This document shows, piece by piece, positions 1 to 5,485 of a DNA stretch of 8,692 bases (position 1 is its first letter; each line of letters begins with the position of its first letter). The stretch spans positions 1 through 8,692 of the forward strand of contig JAPTWR010000127.1 in assembly GCA_028065135.1 (NCBI GenBank), given 5' to 3'. The translations under genes and the position numbers were made by a program. The notes under the pieces were generated by a model. That model had not been told where the DNA came from, made no database searches, and saw only the letters and a list, made by a program, of their open reading frames with translations. The DNA comes from Acidithiobacillus sp. Lineage in GTDB: Bacteria > Pseudomonadota > Gammaproteobacteria > Acidithiobacillales > Acidithiobacillaceae.

Positions 1-127
1 GGTCGGGCTCGATGTTGTCCAGGGACAGATACAGAGCCACCAGATTGGTGTTACTCCCGTCCGGAGCGGCTTGCAGAGCCGCACGGGCGGCATCCAGATT
101 GATACCTTTCAATAACGATTCTTTCAC
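1..127 (-). CDS. parB: ParB-like partition protein, N-terminal fragment (cut by window edge)
   Basis: An open frame starts at GTG 127 and runs 42 codons to the left edge without a stop. The GTG overlaps the TGA of the ParA gene by 4 bp (GTGA, 124-127), and a GAGGTG Shine-Dalgarno lies about 7 nt upstream inside the last parA codons. The visible protein begins MKESLLKGINLDAARAALQ and later reads YLSLDNIEPD. The latter resembles the segment of ParB/KorB/RepB proteins (often LPLDxIEPDPNQPR) that opens the N-terminal ParB nuclease-like/CTPase domain. In parAB modules ParB binds centromere sites and stimulates the ParA ATPase. Position directly after parA supports that reading. Only about 42 residues are visible, with no HTH or CTP-binding box, so the family call is tentative; the gene itself is well supported by coupling and reading frame. 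Confidence 0.62.
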   Translation of the reverse strand, partial: MKESLLKGINLDAARAALQAAPDGSNTNLVALYLSLDNIEPD

Positions 128-987
128 GACATCACCTCGCCACGGCGGGCTTCCTGTTGCGCCAGTATCTCATCCGCGTTGTCCGGGGCATCGACTTCTA
201 CCCCTTGGGTTTGCGCCTCGTCTCCTTCGACGCCCTCCAACAAACCGTCGAAGGTCTGGTACCAAGCGTCCTGCTGCCCGGCATCGCGGCACACTTCCCA
301 ATAGGGCTTCCCGAGTCGAAGGCCAGTACGCACATCTTCGCGTTCGTACAGATCGTCCGGCAGGACAAACTCCGGGAGCTGATCGTGCAGGTTTTGCGCG
401 ATAGCCCGGTTCTTGGGGGAATTGGCCTTGAGCCGGTTGATCAGCACCCGGAGTTCCAGCTTCGGGTTGACCGGGCGCACCTGCGTCAGGCCAAGCTGGA
501 TCATGGACGCCAGACCTTGTGTGCCCAGGGCATCCGGAGTGACCGGCACGACCAACCGGTCTACCACCATCAACGGCGCCATCTGCCGTACCCCGGGTGC
601 GGGGGGACAATCGACGACGACCACGTGATACGGGCCCTGACCGCTGTCCACGACGAGCAGCCGGCGCAAGGCCCGTATGGCGGGATCCAGATCATCGTCC
701 ACGGCATCCAGAGCCGCCGACGCCTGGAGGAAGTCGAACCCGAAGATGGGGGACACCTGTACGGGCACCTTACGATTCGGATACCAGAGATCTAACGCGG
801 TCCCCGCTTCGGTCTGGTGGCGATCCGCGTCTCCGGTCAACAAGAAGGTGCTGCTTCCCTGCTGGTCCAGATCGACCAGCAAGGTCCGAAAGCCCATGTT
901 GTGGGCATGGATGGCCATATGTACGGCAAGCGTGGTCTTGCCCACGCCGCCCTTCTGGTTCGCAAAGACAACGCACTTCGGTTCCAT
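124..987 (-). CDS. parA: ParA-family partition ATPase
   Basis: This 287-aa protein carries a deviant Walker A box (K12 G G V G K T T19) right at the N-terminus and a Walker A' segment, LVDLDQQGSS, at residues 37-46 with D39 and D41 (the common DxDPQ has Q for P). Walker B is VVVVDCPPAPG, with D126. These mark the ParA/MinD/Soj (CbiA) family of dimerising ATPases that position plasmids on the nucleoid. No N-terminal HTH extension precedes the P-loop, so it is the short form, as in Soj, IncC2 or ParF. The C-terminal ~35 residues are acidic and low in hydrophobics. Start ATG 987 has CAGGAGA 6-7 nt upstream. A 76-bp gap with two 16-bp direct repeats separates it from the 92-aa gene before it, and its stop overlaps the ParB-like GTG. 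The family is certain; the partner and centromere are inferred. Confidence 0.95.
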   Translation of the reverse strand: MEPKCVVFANQKGGVGKTTLAVHMAIHAHNMGFRTLLVDLDQQGSSTFLLTGDADRHQTEAGTALDLWYPNRKVPVQVSPIFGFDFLQASAALDAVDDDLDPAIRALRRLLVVDSGQGPYHVVVVDCPPAPGVRQMAPLMVVDRLVVPVTPDALGTQGLASMIQLGLTQVRPVNPKLELRVLINRLKANSPKNRAIAQNLHDQLPEFVLPDDLYEREDVRTGLRLGKPYWEVCRDAGQQDAWYQTFDGLLEGVEGDEAQTQGVEVDAPDNADEILAQQEARRGEVMS

Positions 988-1011
988 GACAATCTCCTGT
1001 AGTGATCCAGA

Positions 1012-1052
1012 CCGGTATAGCCAGCGCCCGTTGCGCCCTGTATCGCTAGCGC
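1012..1052 (-). repeat. Pair of 16-bp direct repeats upstream of parA (candidate operator/partition site)
   Basis: On the minus strand, GCGCTAGCGATACAGG (1052-1037) and GCGCTGGCTATACCGG (1027-1012) match at 13 of 16 positions. They lie in the same orientation, offset by 25 bp, in the 76-bp gap between the 92-aa gene and parA. The second copy ends about 25 bp before the parA ATG. The core GCTGGCTATACC is repeated exactly upstream of trbF (4477-4488). Repeats this close to a par promoter typically bind a ribbon-helix-helix or ParB-type regulator; which protein binds here is inference. TATACC could also serve as a -10 hexamer, but no convincing -35 was seen. Confidence 0.55.
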
Positions 1053-1063
1053 AGATGGTCTCG

Positions 1064-1342
1064 TCACCGCCGCAGAATCTCCTGCACGATGGCCGAGACG
1101 CTCACGCTGTCCGGCAGCTGCGCGACCTTGGCCGAAGCCTCCGGGGTGAGCGCGATGGCGAAGGGTTCGTAGGGCGGTTCCGGCACGGGGCGACTGGCCC
1201 GGCGCAGACCCATGCTGCGCAACTCCACCACCGAAAGCCGCACCAGTTCCTGGCTCACCCGCACCGCCCGGGCGTTGGCATCGTCTTGGTATTGCGGGGC
1301 GATGAGATCTCGCCGCAACCGGGGGATGATCCGGGACTTCAC
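1064..1342 (-). CDS. Small basic protein, putative ribbon-helix-helix DNA-binding regulator
   Basis: A 92-aa protein starts at GTG 1342, whose GTGA overlaps the trbI stop by 4 bp. A perfect AAGGAGG 6 nt upstream is formed by the last trbI codons, so translation is very likely coupled. The N-terminal 25 residues are Arg-rich. Residues 60-92 run as a short strand (FAIAL), a helix (TPEASAKVAQLP), a turn and a second helix (SVSAIVQEILRR), the order expected of a ribbon-helix-helix fold. The fold is judged from pattern only; no family name is recognised. Its place before parA suggests an accessory partition or autoregulatory protein. The two direct repeats just downstream, shared in part with the trbF upstream region, are natural candidate targets. 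The gene is well supported; its role is inferred. Confidence 0.72.
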   Translation of the reverse strand: MKSRIIPRLRRDLIAPQYQDDANARAVRVSQELVRLSVVELRSMGLRRASRPVPEPPYEPFAIALTPEASAKVAQLPDSVSVSAIVQEILRR

Positions 1343-2640
1343 CCGCCACCTCCTTGCGTATAAGGATTGGCTTCGGAAGGTTGGTCAGGAGCCTGGGGCG
1401 TCATCGCCACCGACCTGGTCCCCACCAGATTCACTCCGTGCCGATACGGTCCCGGGAACACCAGATCCTTCGTCACCACCACGTTGAAAGCGTATCCCGG
1501 CCGGATGGTGAGGGTCGGCGCGATATTGATGTATTTCTGGAACAACTGGGCCTCCGCCTGGCCGAAGGTCTGGGCGAGGGCCTGCTCCCCATTCTGCAAG
1601 GCTTCGTTCGCCGTAACGCCCGTCGTATTGGTGGAGGTGCTGGTCGGGCTCGCCTCGGCCATACCCACGTCGATCAGGGACAGAAGCAGGGCGTTCTTGA
1701 AGATCTCCCAGGTGTGGTTGTTCACCAGGTCCTTGAAGCCCGCATAGCCGCGCGGCGACGTGCCCGGCATGTTGGATAGCCGAATGTAGGTGCCGTTGGG
1801 GAACTCGATACGAGTCCACTCCACGCCTACGCGGGTCTGGCCCATGACCGCCCCGGACCGGTAATAGCCGATCAGGCGACTGCCCGCGGGGATCAGCACG
1901 TAGGCCGCGTTCAGACTGTTGTAGACGGGATGGGCCACGACCGCCGTGACTTCGCCGGCAAGATCGGACTTGATGCCCGTCTCCAGGATGGCGGGTATCA
2001 CGGCGCCCTGGAGCAGCTCCCAGGGGCTGACCTCACGCCGGTCCAGGTGGGAGCTGTACACCCCGCCCTGCGCCTGGTTCTTGCCCGTCATGAGCGCAAT
2101 GGACTTTGCCAGGGTCAGTGCACCTTCCGGGTTCGCATCCGGCAAGGGCGAGGCGGCTGCCGACGCGGCGGCCGCAGCCACCATGCCGGTGGGGTTCCCT
2201 CCCCAGGACGTTCCGGATCCCCCCGGCCCTCCCTGCCCACTCAGGGCCTCCATAAAGGCAGTCTCCTGCGGACTGGGTTGGCTGTTGCCGGGAGCCGTCG
2301 CCGGGGACGCCACGTACGCCTGAGCCTGCGACCGGATGCTCGCCGTCGCGGCGGTCGCTGTACTGTTTACCGGAGCAGTCACGTCAGGCTTCGATTTGGG
2401 TAGCGCCCGCATATCCGGGGCCTTGTGTGGCTTCTCCTGCGCCGCGGAAGGCCCGGCTCCAAAACCATGGAGCTTGTCTATGGCAAGCAATCCTCCTCCA
2501 CCTGCGGCCACCAGTGCCAGCACGGTTGCGGCCACGATCTTTTTGGATCTCAGGTGAGCGCCCAGGCTCCGTTTATCCGGGATCAGGGATCCCTTGACCT
2601 TTCCCGGGCCTTCGCCCAGGGGTATCCGATGGTCTGCCAC
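1339..2640 (-). CDS. trbI: TrbI, VirB10-like type IV secretion channel protein
   Basis: VirB10/TrbI proteins span inner membrane, periplasm and outer-membrane ring of the conjugation channel. This 433-aa protein has a short basic cytoplasmic N-terminus, one membrane helix at about residues 35-54 (after RSKK) and a Pro/Ala/Gln-rich periplasmic linker at about 64-170. The C-terminal VirB10 domain from about 205 carries family hallmarks: LLQGAVIPAILETGIKSDL (209-227), VLIPAGSRLIGYYRSG (248-263), GQTRVGVEWTRIEFPNG (267-283) and GYAGFKDLVNNH (298-309). The start is GTG 2640, with AAGGAGG 6 nt upstream right after the trbG stop. The open frame continues 88 codons upstream to 2904, but that part overlaps trbG and is Arg/Pro-rich out-of-frame sequence. 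The length is normal for TrbI. The C-terminal QGGGG tail encodes the ribosome binding site of the next gene. No trbH lies between trbG and trbI. Confidence 0.96.
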   Translation of the reverse strand: MADHRIPLGEGPGKVKGSLIPDKRSLGAHLRSKKIVAATVLALVAAGGGGLLAIDKLHGFGAGPSAAQEKPHKAPDMRALPKSKPDVTAPVNSTATAATASIRSQAQAYVASPATAPGNSQPSPQETAFMEALSGQGGPGGSGTSWGGNPTGMVAAAAASAAASPLPDANPEGALTLAKSIALMTGKNQAQGGVYSSHLDRREVSPWELLQGAVIPAILETGIKSDLAGEVTAVVAHPVYNSLNAAYVLIPAGSRLIGYYRSGAVMGQTRVGVEWTRIEFPNGTYIRLSNMPGTSPRGYAGFKDLVNNHTWEIFKNALLLSLIDVGMAEASPTSTSTNTTGVTANEALQNGEQALAQTFGQAEAQLFQKYINIAPTLTIRPGYAFNVVVTKDLVFPGPYRHGVNLVGTRSVAMTPQAPDQPSEANPYTQGGGG

Positions 2641-2651
2641 GGGTCCCCTCC

Positions 2652-3740
2652 TTAGTTGCGCTCGTGGGTGAGCCGGACCACCTTGCCGCTGCTGCCCTTG
2701 CCAGCCAGAAGCAGGATTTTGTGCGGCACTCCGTCCACGATGTAGTAACCGTCCCGGAACGTGGTGTTGACGATGGCGTTCTGTCCAGCCGCGTTTTCCG
2801 CCAGCACGGATGGTATGCCGCCGTGGCTGCCCTGATCCGGCCGGAACTGGATGAAGGTCTGCTTGCCGTCGTCGAAGACCCGCAAGGGCTCGATGGACCG
2901 GCAATCACTATCGGAGAACCAGCCACCACCAGCGCAATGGATTTTCCAGTGGAAGTCCAGGTTGGCGGCATCGATGGTTGGCAGGACCGCCACGGTCTGA
3001 CGCGAGACCTTCTGCGCGAAGGCCGCCTTGGCTGCGGCATCCTGCTTCCAGGTACGGACTATGGCGTCCGGGTAGTAGAAGCCGATCATGGGTGTGTAGC
3101 GCGTCTTGTCGCTGGTCACCTCGATGACGTAGTTCATGGCCTTGCCGGAGGGCGACGTACCCGTCACCACCAGATTGGCGTGCAGGCCCGCAAACCGGGG
3201 CGTGACCGCTAGTTCCGGTTGCTGGCCAGCCATGAGGGCCTCCACCTGCCAGTAGGCCGGCGACAATCCGATCGCCTTGGGACCCGTCATACCGGAGCGA
3301 AAGACGATGACCGACGTATGCAGGGGTGCGGTCACCAGGGTCGGCAAGGACTGCCCGTAGGCGTACAGAACCTCGCCGTTGGTCCCGGCAATGGGCGGAA
3401 GGTTCTGCGTCTTGCCCGCGTCGTAGGCGGCGACCAAAGCCTTTTCCGCGGCTTTCCTGGACCGCTCCGAGATGCGGCCCTGCGGCGGCGTGGCGATGGC
3501 TTTTTCCCAGATTTCCGTGGAGGTCTCCTGGGTCGGCATGGCGGATCCATCCGTCCCCGTGGCCTGGGCGTTGGGTTGCCGCACGGCGGGTACCGTATAG
3601 GAAGCTATGGGCGGCACCTTGCCCGGAATCCCGCCTGGATCCGGAGAGGCCGGACTGCCGGTAACGACACTGGCAATCGCTACCCCGCCAATTCCAAAAG
3701 TGGCCGCGGCCACCGCCGCACGAAGAATGCATGGACGCAT
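2652..3740 (-). CDS. trbG: TrbG, VirB9-like outer-membrane-complex protein
   Basis: VirB9/TrbG forms the outer-membrane ring of the transfer channel together with VirB10/TrbI. The 362-aa protein opens with a signal-peptide-like stretch (residues 1-24, cleavage likely after AIA). An N-terminal domain follows with GEVLYAYGQSLPTLVTAPLH (122-141), the VirB9 signature around the G-x-Y-G and P-L motifs, then YTPMIGFYYPDAI (215-227). The C-terminal domain has PLRVFDDGKQTFIQF (285-299) and GYYIVDG (331-337), both typical of the family. ATG 3740 has AAAGGAGAT ahead of it, overlapping the trbF stop, with a 12-bp gap to trbF. An unusual feature is the pair C269/C280 in the loop before the VFDDG motif, which could form a disulfide in the periplasm. 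Assignment is firm. Confidence 0.94.
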   Translation of the reverse strand: MRPCILRAAVAAATFGIGGVAIASVVTGSPASPDPGGIPGKVPPIASYTVPAVRQPNAQATGTDGSAMPTQETSTEIWEKAIATPPQGRISERSRKAAEKALVAAYDAGKTQNLPPIAGTNGEVLYAYGQSLPTLVTAPLHTSVIVFRSGMTGPKAIGLSPAYWQVEALMAGQQPELAVTPRFAGLHANLVVTGTSPSGKAMNYVIEVTSDKTRYTPMIGFYYPDAIVRTWKQDAAAKAAFAQKVSRQTVAVLPTIDAANLDFHWKIHCAGGGWFSDSDCRSIEPLRVFDDGKQTFIQFRPDQGSHGGIPSVLAENAAGQNAIVNTTFRDGYYIVDGVPHKILLLAGKGSSGKVVRLTHERN

Positions 3741-3752
3741 GACGATCTCCTT

Positions 3753-4433
3753 TTAGGGAACCAGATTCCAGGTGAAGGACGTGATATAGATGCCGAAGGG
3801 ATCCACTTTGAGGACAGCGGGATTGTCAGAGGGCGGCTGGATGCGGTAGGTGACGGTCCCCTCGTAGTCCTTTTGCCACGTGATGGACCCGCTGGCTCCG
3901 TACTGCGTCTCGATCCATTGCACTTGCATCGTTCCGCCCTTGGCCACGGGCGTGCCTACGGGCAGGACCGACGTGATCTCCACGGTCCGTCCGCCCTCGT
4001 TGTTGGTGAAGTTGGAGTACGGGTTGTGCCGCTGGAAGTACGCAGTGAGCTGCTGGCTCTCCTTATTGCCCACGATGTGGTAAGTGGACTGATAAATCTG
4101 CTTCTCGGCGGCCACCACGGGTAGCCGTTCCCGCACGTCCCGCACCCAATGGGCGATGACGTGGCGCACGACGGGCAGATCGTAGGTGCCCGCCTGCACT
4201 TCCTGGGCGAGATGCACGGCCTGCCCCAGATGGTTGACTTCGACGACATAGGGCACGACATGCACCCGGCTGGCCTCGTACACCATGCCCGCCCCGAACA
4301 GGGCGGCAATACCGATAGATCCGAGTGCAGCCATTCGCCAGTTCTTCGCCTGGGCGATGTAGTCGCCGTACCGTTCCAGCCACTCCCGCCGCGCCACCAG
4401 GTAGTGTTCGGCGACTTCTTTCTGCTCTGCCAT
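3753..4433 (-). CDS. trbF: TrbF, VirB8-like inner-membrane scaffold protein
   Basis: VirB8/TrbF is a bitopic inner-membrane protein that nucleates assembly of the type IV secretion channel. This 226-aa protein has a short cytoplasmic part with REWLERYGDYIAQAKNW (16-32), the usual TrbF lead into a single membrane helix at about 34-52. The periplasmic NTF2-like domain begins HVVPYVVEVNHLGQA (58-72), a clear family hallmark. YQSTYHIVGN (114-123), VQWIETQY (171-178) and the terminal DPFGIYITSFTW (211-222) also fit. ATG 4433 is preceded by GGGAG about 7 nt upstream. It is the first gene after the HigBA cassette and probably starts a transcription unit driven from the 199-bp intergenic region. The trbG gene follows after 12 bp. 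Confidence 0.95.
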   Translation of the reverse strand: MAEQKEVAEHYLVARREWLERYGDYIAQAKNWRMAALGSIGIAALFGAGMVYEASRVHVVPYVVEVNHLGQAVHLAQEVQAGTYDLPVVRHVIAHWVRDVRERLPVVAAEKQIYQSTYHIVGNKESQQLTAYFQRHNPYSNFTNNEGGRTVEITSVLPVGTPVAKGGTMQVQWIETQYGASGSITWQKDYEGTVTYRIQPPSDNPAVLKVDPFGIYITSFTWNLVP

Positions 4434-4476
4434 AAAGGGCTCCCTTTTCCAAAAGCCAAAACCCGTTTCCTGCTCT

Positions 4477-4488
4477 GGTATAGCCAGC
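4477..4488 (-). promoter_or_regulatory. 12-bp motif GCTGGCTATACC, shared with the parA upstream region
   Basis: The minus-strand 12-mer occurs here, 44 bp before the trbF ATG, and identically at 1025-1014 upstream of parA. At the trbF site it sits within CTGG-CTATA-CCAG (4487-4475), a small inverted repeat with 4-bp arms; the parA copy keeps only three of four arm bases. It is a candidate operator for a regulator encoded in the window (the 92-aa protein or the ParB-like protein). TATACC could alternatively be a -10 element. Function is inferred from recurrence and position only. Confidence 0.45.
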
Positions 4489-4501
4489 CAAAAAGGGGAT
4501 A

Positions 4502-4526
4502 GGCAGGGGATTGCGCCTGGCAGGGG
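4502..4526. repeat. Short direct repeat GGCAGGGG x2 in trbF upstream region
   Basis: GGCAGGGG occurs at 4502-4509 and 4519-4526 on the plus strand, 17 bp apart, between the DnaA-box-like site and the 12-bp motif. The repeat is short, GC-rich and could be chance. It is noted because the intergenic region is otherwise dense in repeated elements. Confidence 0.25.
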
Positions 4527-4571
4527 CTACAGCCGGCATGAGTTCTGGGGACTGATCCGCTAGGTTCTATC

Positions 4572-4580
4572 TGTGGATAA
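4572..4580 (-). promoter_or_regulatory. Perfect DnaA-box match (TTATCCACA)
   Basis: The minus strand reads TTATCCACA at 4580-4572, identical to the strongest consensus DnaA box (TTATNCACA). It is a single copy between higA and trbF. No cluster of boxes, iterons or AT-rich unwinding region was seen around it, so an origin is not claimed. It overlaps the possible -10 of a weak promoter (4602-4574), so DnaA could act as a regulator. A 9-mer can also occur by chance. Confidence 0.4.
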
Positions 4581-4602
4581 GCCGACGAGAAAAGGGCGTC
4601 AA
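4574..4602 (-). promoter_or_regulatory. Possible sigma-70-like promoter for trbF-trbG-trbI
   Basis: Minus-strand TTGACG (4602-4597, 5/6 to TTGACA) is followed after 17 bp by TATCCA (4579-4574, only 3/6 to TATAAT). Spacing is ideal, but the -10 is poor. The leader to the trbF ATG would be about 130 nt. A promoter somewhere in this gap is expected because higBA is an independent unit upstream; this exact assignment is weak. Confidence 0.3.
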
Positions 4603-4611
4603 AGGATGACG
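4590..4611 (-). terminator. Weak hairpin with T-tract downstream of higA
   Basis: On the minus strand CGTCA-TCCTT-TGACG (4611-4597) is a perfect 5-bp stem followed after GCCC by TTTT. It begins 22 bp after the higA stop. The stem is short and the T-run brief, so it could at most attenuate transcription into trbF. It overlaps the TTGACG listed as a possible -35. Confidence 0.28.
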
Positions 4612-4632
4612 AACACCCCACCCAATTTGCTT

Positions 4633-5004
4633 CTACACGGTATTATCGCCCGCGATCAGGACCTCAGCCGGAATACCAAGGACGCGGTGCAGCCTACGGA
4701 TCATGGGCAGGGTTAATGGGCGCTTGCGATTCAGGATCTCGTAAATCCGTTTATGCTTGCCGATGATTGGCTCCAGATCCTTGACAGACAGGCCGATTTG
4801 CTCCATCCGAAACTTGATGGCCTCGATCGGATCCGGCATTCCCACGGGAAAATGCCTAGCTTCATAGGCGACCACGAGCGTGGACAGGATATCCAGGCGA
4901 TCCCATTCCGGAGTACCCGCCTCCGGGTCGGAGTCCATCAAAGCCGATATCTCCGTGAGGGTCGCCCGGTAATCTGCCTCGGTGTGAATAGGGTGAATGT
5001 CCAT
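4633..5004 (-). CDS. higA: HigA antitoxin (HTH, XRE-like)
   Basis: The 123-aa protein follows the HigA (COG5499-type) pattern throughout. It starts MDIHPIHTEADYRATLTEI, has PEAGTPEWDRLDILSTLV (27-44), then the hinge MPDPIEAIKFRMEQIGL (56-72). A helix-turn-helix follows over about residues 70-110, with KDLEPIIGKHKRIYEILN and RPLTLPMIRRLHRVLGIP. HigA binds and neutralises HigB and represses their shared promoter. ATG 5004 has a strong AGGAGGAC upstream, and only 15 bp separate it from the higB stop. The toxin-first order is characteristic of higBA. Likely target of the HTH is the 15-bp palindrome at 5336-5350. Length and motifs look intact. Confidence 0.95.
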   Translation of the reverse strand: MDIHPIHTEADYRATLTEISALMDSDPEAGTPEWDRLDILSTLVVAYEARHFPVGMPDPIEAIKFRMEQIGLSVKDLEPIIGKHKRIYEILNRKRPLTLPMIRRLHRVLGIPAEVLIAGDNTV

Positions 5005-5019
5005 TCTGTCCTCCTGACC

Positions 5020-5322
5020 TCAAGCCAACTCAATGCGTTCCGCGTCGATTTTGTCGTATTCCTGATGCGTGCCCACAAACTTCACGCAGACGATCTGCAG
5101 TCGGAAGGCAACCGAAACAACCAGCCGGTAGTCATTGTCTTTGATGTTAAAGACGACGCGGCGATTCTTCAGAATGCTGGTACTCCTGTACTGCGCCATG
5201 ATGTCAGACGGCTGCGTCCACCTGGCGTTCCTGGCCTCGTCGAACCATGCTTTCAAGGGCTGCTCGGCATCGGGGCAGATCTCCCAAAAAGCTCGCAGCG
5301 TGGAGACAGCTATCACTCGCAT
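5020..5322 (-). CDS. higB: HigB toxin (RelE-fold, ribosome-dependent mRNA interferase)
   Basis: A 100-aa basic protein of the HigB family (HigB_toxin/COG4680). Visible hallmarks are the MRVIA start, AEQPLKAWFDEARNARW (19-35), SDI (39-41), RRVVFNIKDNDYRLVV (54-69) and the C-terminal KFVGTHQEYDKID (81-93). H86, Y89 and the Arg/Lys cluster at 52-55 are plausible active-site residues for mRNA cleavage on the ribosome. No truncation is seen, so the toxin is probably active. ATG 5322 lacks a recognisable Shine-Dalgarno; if the CATAAT at 5346-5341 is the -10, the leader is only about 10-15 nt. Weak toxin translation against a strong higA site would favour antitoxin excess. Higher-level role: stabilisation of the element or phage defence (inference). 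Confidence 0.94.
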   Translation of the reverse strand: MRVIAVSTLRAFWEICPDAEQPLKAWFDEARNARWTQPSDIMAQYRSTSILKNRRVVFNIKDNDYRLVVSVAFRLQIVCVKFVGTHQEYDKIDAERIELA

Positions 5323-5335
5323 ACCGTTCAGGGTA

Positions 5336-5350
5336 GTCCCATTATGGGAC
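5336..5350. promoter_or_regulatory. 15-bp perfect palindrome, putative HigA operator with overlapping -10
   Basis: GTCCCAT-T-ATGGGAC has perfect 7-bp arms around one base and ends 13 bp before the higB ATG. Its minus strand contains CATAAT (5346-5341), 5/6 to the sigma-70 -10, so a bound dimer would cover the promoter. No good -35 was found 16-18 bp further upstream. Autoregulation by HigA through such a site is the family rule; binding here is inferred. Confidence 0.62.
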
Positions 5351-5412
5351 CATCGCAGCCTGGGCCATTCTTCGGTGATGGCTGGTGTTTCCGCCGGGAG
5401 TCCGGCTCCATG

Positions 5413-5425
5413 TTATGGGATACCC
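5413..5425. promoter_or_regulatory. Possible second HigA half-site (TTATGGGA)
   Basis: TTATGGGA (5413-5420) repeats the right arm of the palindrome at 5342-5349, 71 bp away, and runs into GGGATACCC (5417-5425), itself a loose inverted repeat. It could be a secondary operator, but one 8-bp match is weak evidence. Confidence 0.3.
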
Positions 5426-5433
5426 GGAAAGAA

Positions 5434-5459
5434 CAAGCCCCGCGCGTTGGCGGGGCCTT
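5434..5459 (-). terminator. Intrinsic terminator after the trbL-side genes
   Basis: On the minus strand GCCCCGC (5456-5450), a 6-nt loop and GCGGGGC (5443-5437) form a 7-bp all-GC stem, followed by TTGTTCTTT (5436-5428). It lies about 30 bp after the stop of the small membrane protein and before the higBA promoter. It should end the trbJ/trbL transcript, which implies that higBA and trbF-parB have their own promoters. On the plus strand it is followed by few T residues, so it looks unidirectional. Confidence 0.82.
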
Positions 5460-5485
5460 CTAAACTGCAGAGATCGCTTCAGCGG

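Noticed and set aside
2641..2904. An 88-residue N-terminal extension of TrbI
   Set aside because: It overlaps trbG, is Arg/Pro/Gly-rich as expected for an out-of-frame reading, and GTG 2640 has an AAGGAGG site in the right place just after the trbG stop.
3219..4124. Long plus-strand frame opposite trbG/trbF (301 codons)
   Set aside because: It is antisense to two well-recognised genes and its translation has His/Arg/Gly-rich composition with no recognisable domain.
4434..4632. An origin of replication or oriT in the higA-trbF gap
   Set aside because: Only one DnaA box, no iteron array, no AT-rich unwinding element and no recognisable nic-site hairpin; no relaxase gene is in the window.
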